DNA from: Trachelipus rathkii
Taxonomy: Eukaryota > Arthropoda > Malacostraca > Isopoda > Trachelipodidae
Reading direction: 5' to 3'
Length of the DNA stretch: 37,500 nt
NCBI GenBank assembly: GCA_015478945.1
Contig: JABUQX010022723.1
Location: forward strand, 1 to 37,500
The notes below the pieces were generated by a model. That model did not search any database. It saw only the letters and a list, made by a program, of their open reading frames with translations, and was not told the DNA's origin. The position numbers and the translations under genes are program-made. Positions 1 to 12,180 of the stretch are shown piece after piece. The first letter of the stretch is position 1. Each line of letters opens with the position of its first letter.

Positions 1-2280
1 TTTATTAGAAAAATTGAACACTAACGTTGAAGGTGTAAAGTATGGTTTGGCCTGCTTGCATGACTGTGCATAGTAATTTTTATATTTATCACTATAATTG
101 TTTTCCTGCTTATGAGTGGATCGTATTGTCTTCTCTGTTCACAAACTGTGTCCGCTGAGTCAGGATGAAATCCTACTGTTTGTCTTGAAAAAAGCTGAAC
201 AGGGTTTCGCTAATTCTTAAACTTTTGTCATAAGAATATGATTTTATTTTAGAATACAGAAGTAAAGGTTTATTTATAACAAACCTTTGGTGTATTTAAA
301 ATACTTAATTATCTACAATAGGTGACTTTCAAAATGAGTTATTCTTTGATACGATGTATTAAATTATATGTAGATAACTTATTCATTTAGGAAGATCGCA
401 TTTAAATGAATGTCCGAAACAAAACGTATTAGAGTTCGAATAGTTCACCATTTGATAATTGATGGTGGGAAGCTTGTGTAAAGCAAAATAAAAGAAAGCT
501 TAGGTTGTCTAACATTTGAGTAAACTCTAGAGAAAAAAAAGTAAAAAAATCTAAAAAGGTAGCATTTTAATACTCAGCAATCTCGAGGCACATTAACGGC
601 CACATTTTATTTAGAGATCTATTGAATTTACTACAAAAACAAGATCTAACCTGTCTTTTAATTTGGCACTGTCGATGATAATAATAGATATTGCATATTA
701 GAGTTTAGTGTGATGTATCTGGGAGCTTGTTGTGAGTACTGTGCCATAGTTAGTATAGTATAGATAAGGGTGGGGTAGAGCTTTATTTTCCTCACATTGT
801 TTTTCATGAGAATGTATATTATACTCCAATATTTCTATTTTTAGGTTCTGAATATTTTGAGTAAAATGTGAATTACGGTAGATATATTATTGTCCTCTTG
901 GGGTCAAATTCAAGTTGAATAGGACCCTAATAAAACATTAGAGGACAGGTTGATCGTGGACATAAAAAATTACATTTTCTATTATACGATAGCCAAAACA
1001 GAGGTAGAAAATACTCGTGTTCCTATCCGTGCAACTGAGGCCTACTGAGTAGCAATCAAGAGTATATAGTTACAATTTTTGTATACTTGTTAAAGCGTAT
1101 ATTTGGACTATGACTACTTATGTCTCTTTTAGTAAATTTAGTTATCTAATTTATTTATCATCGTGCAATATGCTAACAATAAGAAAATACTATAATAATG
1201 AATTGATAATGAGTTTAATGAATTTTTTATAAATAAAACTAATTTGTACATATGAAATGCTAGAACAAATGTAGCTAGAAAAACATACATTCTAACATAC
1301 AAAACACACTTATCCCCGCCTCCTAACACTCAAATTATTAGATATATTAATACATTCATGATATCTTTTCAACAACTCACAGTCAATTAATAGATTGCTA
1401 AATCATATATTTTATACTTTAACAGGTATATGCTTATTACAACTATTACTAAATTTAGTTAATAGGACTTTTTATCCTCATGGTATTATAGATAGAGAGA
1501 AAGAGAGGGAGTAGTCCTATAATATTTTAATATTATATTCATACATAAATATTTTATTAATATTTCATACATACTATTATTTTTTTTTTTTACTAACTTT
1601 CACGTATACACCTAAAACTATCATATTTCACATATTAATTAACTTGTTTTTTCTTCTTCACATAGTTGTACTGAATTATATTCTTTCTACTTTCTCATTT
1701 TACATCTATTTCTTCTATTAAATTCATCGCTAATACTTAATTTAAAGAAATTCTAATTGTCATTAATGATCAAGTGCTCTATAGCATTTTTTTCTATTAG
1801 AAGTTTATATAATTATTAATTGACTTGCTTTAACTACTTGGAGAAATAATAGTAATAATAGTGTATATGCTAAAATAATTATTTTTTATGTATATCGAAT
1901 ATACTTATTCATCTGAATTATTAGAATTTATGGGAAGGTATAAGTTATGGGAGCATAATGTGTTCATATATATCTGAATAGTATCCTTTACTCATTTTAT
2001 ATCGATAATAATCCATTTTGTGTTTATTCGTATTCACAATTTAAGTTATGACTCATAATTCATAATATGAGTTTTAGATAATAGGTTGTATACTAAACAA
2101 AATCAAATACCTACATTGTAATAATTAGGTTGATATCATATATATATTGCTTCTCATAGGTCAACAGTTTTCTTCTTTCTTATTCGAGTCAGGAACACTG
2201 TTTCTTCCGCTATTTTCCCCCTCTTTATTTGCACATTTTCAATATCAGTCATTATTTTTAGTAAATAGGTTTTCCCTTAA
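1..2280. other. AT-rich DNA, no gene recognised
   Basis: Both strands are full of stop codons. The only open frame above 60 codons (minus, near 1,138-1,329) is a Leu/Tyr/Phe-rich frame in AT-rich DNA with no family resemblance, so I do not call it. A run of Ts lies near 1,569-1,580. I see no RNA gene or mobile-element signature. Confidence 0.6.
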
Positions 2281-2330
2281 TTATATATATATATATTATA
2301 TATATTAACTCTTAAATCCTTATATATCAC

Positions 2331-2366
<36 letters not shown>

Positions 2367-2605
2367 TATATATATATATAAACATAGGTATATATCTATT
2401 ATATATATATATATATATATAGTATATATAATATACTATACTATAATATTATATATATATATATATATATCTATATATATATATATATATATATAAATAG
2501 TATATTATATATATATATTATAAATCTATATATCTATGATATATTATATATTATATTATAATATTATATAATATAATATATAATATTTATATATATATAT
2601 TATAC
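2281..2605. repeat. (TA)n-rich microsatellite block
   Basis: The stretch is almost entirely alternating T and A, with interruptions such as single C or G bases and TTA/TAA slips. It is a compound (TA)n tract about 325 bp long. Its true length may differ because such tracts are easily mis-assembled. Confidence 0.9.
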
Positions 2606-4159
2606 TAGGAGCGATACGAGTAGGTTATTAGGAAGGAAGAGGCATTAAGTAGAGAGTAGGGTAACTCATATGACTATGAACTTATCTGCGTTACCTGTGT
2701 GTATATATTGTATTACAAGAGCACGTGGTAATAGTGTTCTGGACAATATGTTTGGATGAGAGGAGGCGAACAGATGAACACGCGTATATGCATCTAATGT
2801 ACAGCACTAGAGTTCAGATTGGACAATCTAGGTGACGAGAAGATTGTATAAATGAGGAATGAACGATTGATGCACGTTTGATTGAGTGACTGTGCATATG
2901 AAGAACTGTGGTGTTAATGTCAAGAAGTAATGACCTAGTACGTTTTGAGCTTCGTTCTCTGCTCTCTGATGGAACGATCAGTTGATGCTACTAGGTAGGG
3001 TAGGATGTAAATTTGATTACATTAGTGAGACCTGAAGATGCATAGTGTTCAGGTATACTTTGTCTAGCTTTCTAATCTCAAATCTGTGTCATGATTAGTG
3101 ACACTCTAATTATATATATGATTATCATGATTAGCCTATTAGCCTACTGTAGCGCATCTACGGACTATCCGATAGGATCTAGTATATCCTTCACGGGGAT
3201 GGCATACTCTATAATAATTACCTTATCATATAGCAATAATATTCATATATAGCCTATCTGCTATATGCCGTTTAGAAAATAGACTAGTGGCATGATCGTT
3301 CTTTTTGAGGATCTAGACTTAGCTCACATGACTACTCCGGTAAAACGCAGTCATTGAAAATATATTACGCTAAGTGAGGTTATTATATATATATAATACT
3401 ATAAATAATAACATGATAGGACGTGTACATTTTTCTGTGAGTTATCACTCTTATGTATATGTTTTACTTAGCTATGATCTGGAAGACCGATGATTAGAGT
3501 TCTTTAAAGCTTTGGTTTTCCTAAAAATTCGCGAGTGTTTCAAGAATTTCTCAGATGGCATATCGCAAGTCTCTATCTACTCCGAGTCCACGTACATTCT
3601 TTATGTCTATTCTGTGCCTTGAAAGCAATGGTCTTCTCTAGGTAGAAACCTTCTATAGTCGATATTCAAGTACTATATTTACACTTAGACATATCTCACA
3701 TGCGGCATTATTTAACAATCTGTGCTGGTTCATACACAGAATAATATGTGTATATGAGGTATCAAAAAAAATTATGACTGTTACTCATAAGCTTAGCCCT
3801 ATCTTGTATAGCAATTCTACTATATCATAAACTTTATCATCTAATACATCATAGCTTTCACTACTTTACCCTACTACTCTTCATATCTATTATCATGCCT
3901 TGAACGTGATATTATACTCATTTCATAGCTCGATTTTAAGGTCGCAAAGTTGATGCATCAAAGAGAATCACATCTACTAAAACACCTGCATAATCACATG
4001 GTACGAGTAATACATTTCTCAATAATATCATTAGTAGATATCCTATTGAGGTAAACACAGGTACACAAAGTATATCATATACTTCAGAAATATAGTTATA
4101 CTATAAAATTAACAGGCCTTCATCTCTAATATGATATCTACAGAATGTATGTGCTGAGT
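2606..4159. other. No gene recognised
   Basis: This interval has a more mixed base composition than its flanks but no open frame above 60 codons, no splice-bounded coding segment that I could follow and no repeat structure that I recognise. It lies between two (TA)n blocks. Confidence 0.5.
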
Positions 4160-4232
4160 AATTATTGTGATAATATATATTTAATATAGTATATATATTT
4201 ATTTTATATTTACATCATAGATAGTACTCCGT

Positions 4233-4265
<33 letters not shown>

Positions 4266-4490
4266 CTATATTATAAGATACTAGGTGTTATTATTATATG
4301 ATTCATCATATATAATATATTTATATATTTATTATATATATATTACTATATATTTTAATATATTATATCTATATATATGATATATATTAATATATAATTT
4401 AATATATATATAATAATATGGACTATATATTATATATAATATATATATATACTATATATATTATATAATATATATATAATATTATAATAG
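4160..4490. repeat. (TA)n-rich microsatellite block
   Basis: Interrupted TA repeats, including an uninterrupted run near 4,232-4,260 and many TATATAATATAT variants to about 4,490. Same class as the block at 2.3-2.6 kb. Confidence 0.85.
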
Positions 4491-5850
4491 TTTTCTATAA
4501 TCTATCGTTCTTAAGGCGAACAGCAAAGGCTATATAGGTGAACTAGTATATATACTTATCCCTATGCTATATACCTACTTTAGGTACTCCGGTTAATATT
4601 GAACAACCAAAATTGCTGTGTCAGCTACGGTATGAATTTATCGTTAATATTTCATTTTAATATTATAACTATAATAATTAGAGAATTTATACTAATACAA
4701 TACTCATATTATACCTACATTTATATATAACGTAATAACAAAGAGCAGAAAAACATAAATCAATGAGATAGATGATGCGTTTTTTTTGAAGTTCGAAGTG
4801 TTTTGGTTCTTATATGTGCTAGGTAAGCACATCGTATCATACGTTATCGGAGGTCCGAGAAGGAGACAGGTCTATTATAATATTAAAAAATAAACACTCC
4901 GTGATTCTGGATTCAGCGAGCTCAGGTATACCAATGATCTTTCAATATTGTCGGTTCGAATGCGAGTCGATAAGCGTTTGAATTATGTGTGAGGAAACAT
5001 GACTCAAAACTAAGCCTAGATCATCTCTTGTCTCTATCACATTTCTATTCCTACATATCACACCATTATTAGACTCTAGACACGCAAAGTACAATCACAA
5101 AAATCATACTTTATAATATTAAAAAGAATAAAAGATCACTATTTCAAGCTCGAACAAAGACTAAATATTTGAGCGAGAGAGTACTTCGTCGCACAGAGTA
5201 ATCGATGATACGATGGTCGGAGTGTCGCGCCTCTACATTCTACTTATAGTCTAGACATGAATACTGACTATATATAATCTATTTGTAGTCGTGAAGATTA
5301 TATTATTATATATATATTATCGATATTATAATGATTTTATTACTCTTTTTTAGATTTTAATAAAAAAAATATCGCAAAAATTGATACCTCAATTTTATCC
5401 ATATATCAATACAGATAGCGTCACAGTGACCGCTTAGGACTAAGGTGATTAATAAGATGTCTATACCTACCTAGATATAACGGACTCTCAAATGATAGGT
5501 CATTGAATTTTAGGATGATGAATAGGTAATTTGGTACTGTTATATATAACAGAGATAAGTAAGCTGCCATCTTGACGATCGTAAAATAACTCAATTTTTT
5601 CCTATTATTATTTTCATGGCTTTATTATGTGGTAAACGATACTTATATATATATATTTCATATTTATCATTAATCTAGAATACTATATTATATGACCGGG
5701 CAAGGAGGGTGTGGCCAATCCCACAATTTATGAGTAGATTTCTTTTTTTTCACCGATTTTATAACTGCATATGATCGTTTAGAAAATCGAGGCAGTATTC
5801 AAGCTAATGTTGCACTTTATTGTAATTGACAACTACATATAATGAATTAA
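4491..5850. other. No gene recognised
   Basis: Mixed AT-rich sequence with a minor TA patch near 5,300-5,330. I found no open frame above 60 codons and no family resemblance on either strand. Confidence 0.5.
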
Positions 5851-6173
5851 TTAAACTATTAAAGGGTAATATTTTACTTCAATTTCAAAAAAATGATTCT
5901 CGGAAAGTTCTTGAATGGAACTGCTAAAAGGGATATATTTCTCAGACATTTCTTTTCGCTCATTCATATTTGGCTTTTTTTCAAATTGTTGGATATCCAG
6001 GATAAACGTTTTATGGAGAGAATTTTCATGCTCCTTGTAATAATCTACTCTTTTGTTTGTCATTTACATATAAGTTTGAACAGGATGCTCTCTACATCTT
6101 CAATACTTTTTCTAAAGCTAAAACTAACCTCTCACTTTTACTTTCGGCTTCTTTTTCCATAGAAGTCAGGTGA
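5851..6173 (-). pseudogene. Lys/Glu-rich coding-like fragment, unrecognised
   Basis: On the minus strand two neighbouring frames look coding. Near 6,173-6,095 one reads MEKEAESKSERLVLALEKVL, a charged helix-like piece. It stops, and another frame continues from 6,063 to 5,851 as a 70-codon Lys/Glu/Ser-rich segment containing KYIPFSSSIQELSENHFFEI. The two would join across a small frame change, like the other broken frames here. The overlapping plus-strand frame (5,893-6,162) is Phe/Leu-rich and looks like the antisense shadow. I recognise no domain. It lies on the same strand and about 150 bp beyond the Q/N-rich segment, so both could be 3' parts of one host gene. The coding call itself is uncertain. 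Confidence 0.3.
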
Positions 6174-6317
6174 CAGTACTGTGTATGATGGTATTGTATG
6201 AGATACATTAAAACGAGTGTATAATTAAAGGATTTGATAATAACTCAATTCCTATAGTCCTAAACATCAATATAACAAAGATGTTTTGCTTGAATACTCT
6301 CGCCAATCTAAATTTGA

Positions 6318-7107
6318 CTAAATATACCACTTTAATTCTTTGATGTTATGTGAACTAGGAACAAAAGGTGAATAGAGAAATATAGGATAGTATTGCTCTA
6401 CAAATTTTTTATAAGAGTCTTGTCCTTGTTGTAGCATGTAGTTTAGCTTCAATAACAGTAAAATCCTTCCATTTTGGCGGGCATAATAGACTATAGTATA
6501 TCCATACCACCCATACACCTATCCAATTCTCTCTTAATGCAAAAGTGTCACAATCAATAACCTCCTGTGACCAACCATTACAAATCCTTGGAGGAACTGA
6601 AAAACTCTTAGTAGTAGGAAGTGAGTAAGCATAGCTTGTATTCAAAGGGTTTGAATAAGTTTGAGGATTTGAATGGGATTGAGATCCTGAATAAGATTGA
6701 GTATTTGAGTTAGTTTGGTAAGAACCAGAGTTCTGAGGATTCTGGTGTACATAACTGGTGAAAGTAGAATAATTATAAGCTACATTTGATGTGACTGGTA
6801 CAGAGGGATCGTTTGGTATCTGTCCAGTATTTGACATTTCATAGGTGTAGTCAGTGGGATTATAGTAATAAGGATTCGATAAAGTAGGTTGAGTCATATG
6901 ATAATTACTTTGGGCTGGAGTATTGTGATTTGAACCTGGTTGAGAATACTCTTGTAGTAATTGTATCCGTGTTTGATCTGTGTGTTTTGTCTTGGAGGAG
7001 TGCGTTGGGGAAGTTATCCTGGTGAGGCAGTACAAAGGACAACCGCTTGCGAACTTTTTGATGAGAAGGAGAAGGTTAGTAGAATGATTTGCTATGTGTG
7101 GAATCAT
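6318..7107 (-). pseudogene. Q/N/S/Y-rich low-complexity protein segment, frame-broken
   Basis: The minus strand has a 232-codon open frame (7,107-6,409). Its middle part is dominated by Asn, Gln, Ser, Thr, Pro and Tyr, with short near-repeats such as NTQSYSGSQSHSNPQTYSNP. The composition resembles prion-like or activation segments of nuclear proteins and RNA-binding proteins; that is an analogy only. Near 6,518 a second minus frame takes over (to 6,318) with a Tyr-rich stretch (GWYGYTIVYYARQNG) and then QDSYKKFVEQYYPIF, so the coding sequence probably continues with a one-base shift. The first 50 or so residues of the long frame look poor and may be intron or the wrong frame. No start codon is convincing and no folded domain is recognised. 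The neighbouring minus-strand segments at 5.85-6.17 and 9.46-9.68 kb may be parts of the same gene. Confidence 0.45.
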
Positions 7108-9459
7108 CCTTCATGATAGTCCTTACCCTCTTTTTGCAATAGTGTGACCAAATACATATAATCTGGTAGCTATTCACTCGTCATGTCTCGTAGTATATTG
7201 TATGGATTCAACTCGTGGATATTAGTTTATCGTCTATTCTGAGAATTCGCAAAACGACATGATGTCATCGACTCTCGGAGTACGGTGATGAATTTCTATT
7301 GATCTCAATGTAATTTAATATACAAATCTATGTAATCTCTTCACTTATCATACTGAAGGTGGATATGCCGCACTGTACACGAAAATGCGTTTTGCCGTAA
7401 GTAACTGTGTTCCAAGCTGTGTGATGCGATAGAAAGCTATGGTCTAGGCACGTCTACATAGACGCTTCTGAGATATCTGATGTGTCGAGAGCAGCGATAC
7501 TTCAGTATTTAGAGATGGACACGCGCATGATGAATGGATATGCTGACAGCGTGGTTATGGTGCTTTTTTTCTTTTGTTCTCTTCATTCTCTCATACATTG
7601 TATGAGGGTTTTTCCGAGGAAAAATAATCATCTATAGTTCATATGGAGCCGAGACGATAGAGCTATATGAAAGTATTGTCTATTCAGAGTTGTCGCAGAC
7701 TAAGCGCACCAATCTGCGTGAATTGCTACCTTGTGGAATAATCGTGCCTGCAGTAAGGCTCAAATCCTCTATGTAAATAGATAAGTCCTGACCAGTTTCC
7801 AGTTTGTATTTTCCGGGGTCTACTACTTTGAGCTTTTGCAAGTTCTTAATTGATGGAGAAGAGCAATAATGGCTTCCTACTCATGTAATATCTTCTGTGT
7901 TTCTTGTTTTATTGATGGTGGACGTACGAATTCATTCTAGCGTATTTTGTTCTAGGTCCTATAGGAGAAGATGATGTGTTTAGAGATAGTAAAGTCTAGA
8001 TAATGCAGAGATTTGTGATGGTAGGGTCTAGAGTAGAGAGTTGGAAATGTACGGGATAAGTGATTATTGGAATAAGGATTAGAATAACGAGATTCTCTTG
8101 GAGGTTGAGTAAGGCTAGAAGAAGAACTCTTTATGACTAGTAGGATGCATTAAATATCTTGCATCTAGGATATGCAAAACTTTTGTATAGAAAGTGAAAG
8201 TAAGCTTGCTGAAATGAGGAATTGCCCGAAAGATGGTCTGGGTGAGAATGATGTTAGAATTGTGTAGTACGTGTTGAAGAGTTGGATAGCGTGATTGTTT
8301 ATTCTGTCCTATCCCGATGTTCAGAACTCATACGCGTGGTCAATTGTGGAGTTGTCTGAGTGTGTTGTATAAAAGTGAATTGATAGTATTGTGGTGATGA
8401 AGTAAGTATAATTATATTCGTGTTAAGTATACTGGAGAATGTACGTACCAAATGGTAATGTCGATAGCTAATGTATTAATAGACTACTCTGTTAATTGTG
8501 AGGTTGAGCTCGCGAATTATCCCTATGAGTATGTAAGTGTTATAAGTGGTGATGCAGAATTGTAATAATGCTCGTGACATATTATCATAGTAGTATATAT
8601 TTATCATGATGAATCAAATTTGAGTGCGAACGATGTATTCTATGGGTGTTCATCAATTATGTTTTTGTGTTGTGCACTTGTCCTGGGATACTTAAAGGTA
8701 TTTGTTTCCATTTAGGATATTTTTATTGAGTAGGCTTATGAAGAGCTTTGAAAAAGAACGGAGAATGGTCTAATTTTGAATAAGTACATATGGTTGTGCT
8801 GTTAGTGTGTCCTAGTTCGAGCAGCTATGGAGAGAACATGCTCGATGGAATCGCAGGTTCTTCTAGAGAATTAATTGAGATATGTGATGCATTTAATAAG
8901 CAAATTCTATTGTTCGCGTATTTGAATCTATGTGAATGTCTTCCCCCTGGGTATTAATTAGTATTGGTGTATTGACCTCTGGAATATCTCGTTCATGAGA
9001 TTATTGTGTTAGTGATATTTGATTTCATAGTCAAACAACAAGTAGAGTAGTATCAGTGATTTTTAAGCTAAGTAATTAAAAACAATTAGTTTATAGTTTT
9101 TTATTCAGTATTTAAAATTAGTATATAAGTTAAGTATTTTTTTTTATTTGAATATTATATGACTAGACATGGTATCATCTGTGATTTCTCTAACAATTAC
9201 CAATTCTTCAAACTTACTTAACTACGCTCACAAGAATTTTCATATCTCCAATCATGTGTTAATCCTTTAAATTAGTTTCAATTATATTATATAATTATAA
9301 TATGAGTCTTTAAGATTGTAGGAAACTAGAAATCTAAAAATCAATGCATATTGTTGTGATGTGAAGTGGCGAAGTGATGGCTAGAGTCACATCGGTGGCT
9401 AGCAACACAGGGAAGCACAAGGTCATCGTTCAGGACAGTGAAAGGTAGCGCAAACTTAC
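7108..9459. other. No gene recognised
   Basis: Rich in G, T and A on the plus strand and without open frames above 60 codons. If the minus-strand coding pieces on either side belong to one gene, this would be a large intron; nothing inside proves that. Confidence 0.4.
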
Positions 9460-9676
9460 TTGTATCTTGTGTGTGTTGAGTGTGGAGAGTCAGGTTCTGA
9501 TTCAACTCTTCTTCTCCCAATTTCGTATCACGCACTTCCAGTTCATACTCGGAAATGTGAATAGAAGTGAAAATTTCTTCTATTACCACATCGCTAAGAT
9601 CACGATACGCATCTCAAAATTGTACCCTGACGACGCAGTCTGCGGTGAGAAGATGTTTTTCGCTGTTAGCTGCAGG
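9460..9676 (-). CDS. Candidate internal exon of an unrecognised gene
   Basis: On the minus strand this 217-bp segment is bounded by a good acceptor (GTTTTTACAG just before 9,676) and a good donor (GTAAGT starting at 9,459). One frame runs through it with a single TGA about 21 codons in. It begins PAANSEKHLLTADCVVRVQF and, after the stop, has an acidic mixed segment containing DAYRDLSDVVIEEIFTS and YELEVRDTKLGEEELNQ. A normal mix of charged and hydrophobic residues plus both splice sites makes it look like a real exon rather than chance. The plus-strand frame over 9,467-9,682 is its antisense. I do not recognise the protein. The single stop could be a sequence error or a disabling mutation. 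Confidence 0.45.
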
Positions 9677-10945
9677 CTGTAAAAACTTGCCACATTTCTG
9701 GATCCATGTGAGATAGACCAGTTGTGTTATCAAACAATATTCCATAGTGTTAAGTCAGATTTCAATTTTTATGAGAATGAGTAATATTTGTAGTTTTAGT
9801 TAGAAAATGAATAGACTTTAAATAATTTGAGATTTTAATTCGACTATAATGTTAGTCAATAGAAAATTTAGTCTGATCATAGTCGCTATAATGGAAGTAT
9901 AGGAATATTAAGTGAGAAGTTGTTAGTATAGGTGTAGACAGTATGGGGTAAGAAATTATAATTTTTTAGTCTTTTGATATATCACATCTCTGTCAGTTTT
10001 AACGAGACATAATTTCATGTGGATCTACAAACTTCGGTGAACTAACACATTGAATAGAAGTGTAGTCGTATTTTACCTAATTAACAATATTTGAGGGGAT
10101 TTAACAAACCTTGCATTCATGAGTAAAATTACTATTGACAATGATGAATTAAATTAATAAGTTGGGAACAATTTGTTGCTTGTTTATCAAAGAAAAGGTA
10201 TTTTAATTACGAGGTATATAGTTAGAAGTGTCGAAAACGAAATACGATCCAAAACTGTAATGAACAAAGACACTGAACTAAAATTATAAATAATAGCTTA
10301 GAGTTATGATTGGGAGTTGTATTAATTTCTAAAGTAGTTCATTAATTATGATAATATTTTCAGAGGATGTGAATATTAATGAAGCCTATGTTACCTTAGA
10401 GATAAGGACTTCATGAGTGCGGCGTTTGTGAAATGTTTTATGGATGATGAGGATATTTGACTGTATCAAACAGAGATAATACTGAAACATAACTGACTTA
10501 TTGGTAAGTTATAGTTTTTTTATTATGCTTTTTTAAGTGTAAGAATTTATAATATTTCATTTATCTTAATTCTAGAAACAAATTTTAAGCTGGAATCAGT
10601 CATAATGCCGATACGTTTTCTTTTATTTCAGATTTTATACTCGATAGAGTTTTAGAAAATCGAGCATATTAACAATGCTTTCAAAATTATGTGTAAGCTA
10701 AACACACGACTGATATAGACCAGTGGTGACCACAGTAATATACGAGCTGGAATGTCCCCTGTACATATCAGTCATTAATAAGTTAAGTTGCCCATAAATA
10801 TACTAAAATTTTATAAGTGTTGTTTTGCTCTTAATTCTCACATTACTCTATTTCAATGTTAATGTTAGCGAATAATTTTCTGTGAGAATTTTGGCAATAA
10901 ACTTTTCTTAACACTAAAACTAGGGCTTGTTCACAATCACCACTG
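9677..10945. other. No gene recognised
   Basis: AT-rich, without long open frames or repeats that I can define. It would contain intron or upstream sequence if the exon at 9.46-9.68 kb is real. Confidence 0.45.
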
Positions 10946-11110
10946 ATATTATATATTATTAATATATATATATGAGACTATAATATATTATATATGTGGA
11001 ATATATGATAAGTTAAATAGTATATATGATTAATATATATATATAATAAAATATGATAAAATAAATATAAATAAAAAAAAAAAATAAATAAGAGAGGTAT
11101 GTGATATATA
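10946..11110. repeat. AT-rich low-complexity / TA repeat patch
   Basis: Interrupted TA and TAA repeats, followed near 11,070-11,090 by an A-rich run. It precedes a more ordinary 200-bp stretch (11,125-11,290) that is open on the plus strand but has no recognised product. Confidence 0.7.
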
Positions 11111-11290
11111 TATATGATAATAATTCGCGAAACGTGAGCTGGTTTATCCCAGTCTTTCCCGTGGGTTGTAATATGAAAGGCGTTCGCTCACTATTGATTC
11201 TTATTAATCATTTCCAAACAATACTGGACAGTAAAGCTCGCGTGACATTGAAAATCTGTATTAATAAAGAAGGCATGAATAGAACATCTG

Positions 11291-12180
11291 TAAATAAAAT
11301 AATATACCTAATAATTATTAATAATATAATTAATATATATATATAATATTTAATAAAAATATTATATTATTTTCAATAAAATTATGTATGTTATTTTTTA
11401 CTTAAATCATTAGATTATAGTTAATTGTAGCTGACTACATAAAGTTTATATCTACTTCATACAACTACTATTTAAAGCATATATTAATTTAGGGTCAATT
11501 ATTTAATCATAATTTGATATGACTATATACATAAATTATCACATGATATATAACTTATAATATATTAAATTACTGATTATTATAGATATAAATAATAAGA
11601 TTAGTGAATATAATACTACGTAAGTATTCTTAAATCAAAAATCTATAGAAGCAATAAATAACTATTAGGAACACATATAACCAATTTTTGCAAAAATATA
11701 TTATTATTATTAATATTTTGAGATTATATTATTATATTCATTGAACTATAATCAATATTGTTTATTATTATTATTTTATTTTTTGTTTTTAATTATTATT
11801 ATTATTTTAGAACAACTTGAATTATTATTATTATGTATAAATATTAAATTAATACAATAATGTTATATAAATTGAATCATATTATAATTAATAATTAAAT
11901 TATTTGATAATTTAATTAACATTTTCATTACTTGCTGGCGAATCAGACTTCCTGTAATGGGCATTCCATATTGGAATACTAGCCTTTAATTCCATTGCAG
12001 CTTTTCTCTGTTTGTTTAATTTTATAATAAAAAAAAAAAAAAATAATAAGAACTACAATGATTGAATAGATAAAAATCATGATAATAAGACTAATATTTA
12101 ACTCAATAAATATTATCAATTTATATATATTTCACATGAAAAATAATTTTTTGTTAATTTTATTTTGGATATAGATTTGA
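11291..12180. repeat. AT-rich low-complexity region with (ATT)n patches
   Basis: A and T make up nearly all of this interval. Short ATT/TTA trinucleotide runs stand out near 11,700-11,830, and a long A-run lies near 12,030-12,043. I see no coding potential. A 60-bp less AT-rich island near 11,935-11,995 is unexplained. Confidence 0.6.

Noticed and set aside
1138..1329. Minus-strand 63-codon frame with a hydrophobic profile
   Set aside because: Leu/Tyr/Phe-rich frames are common by chance in such AT-rich DNA; nothing else supports a gene.
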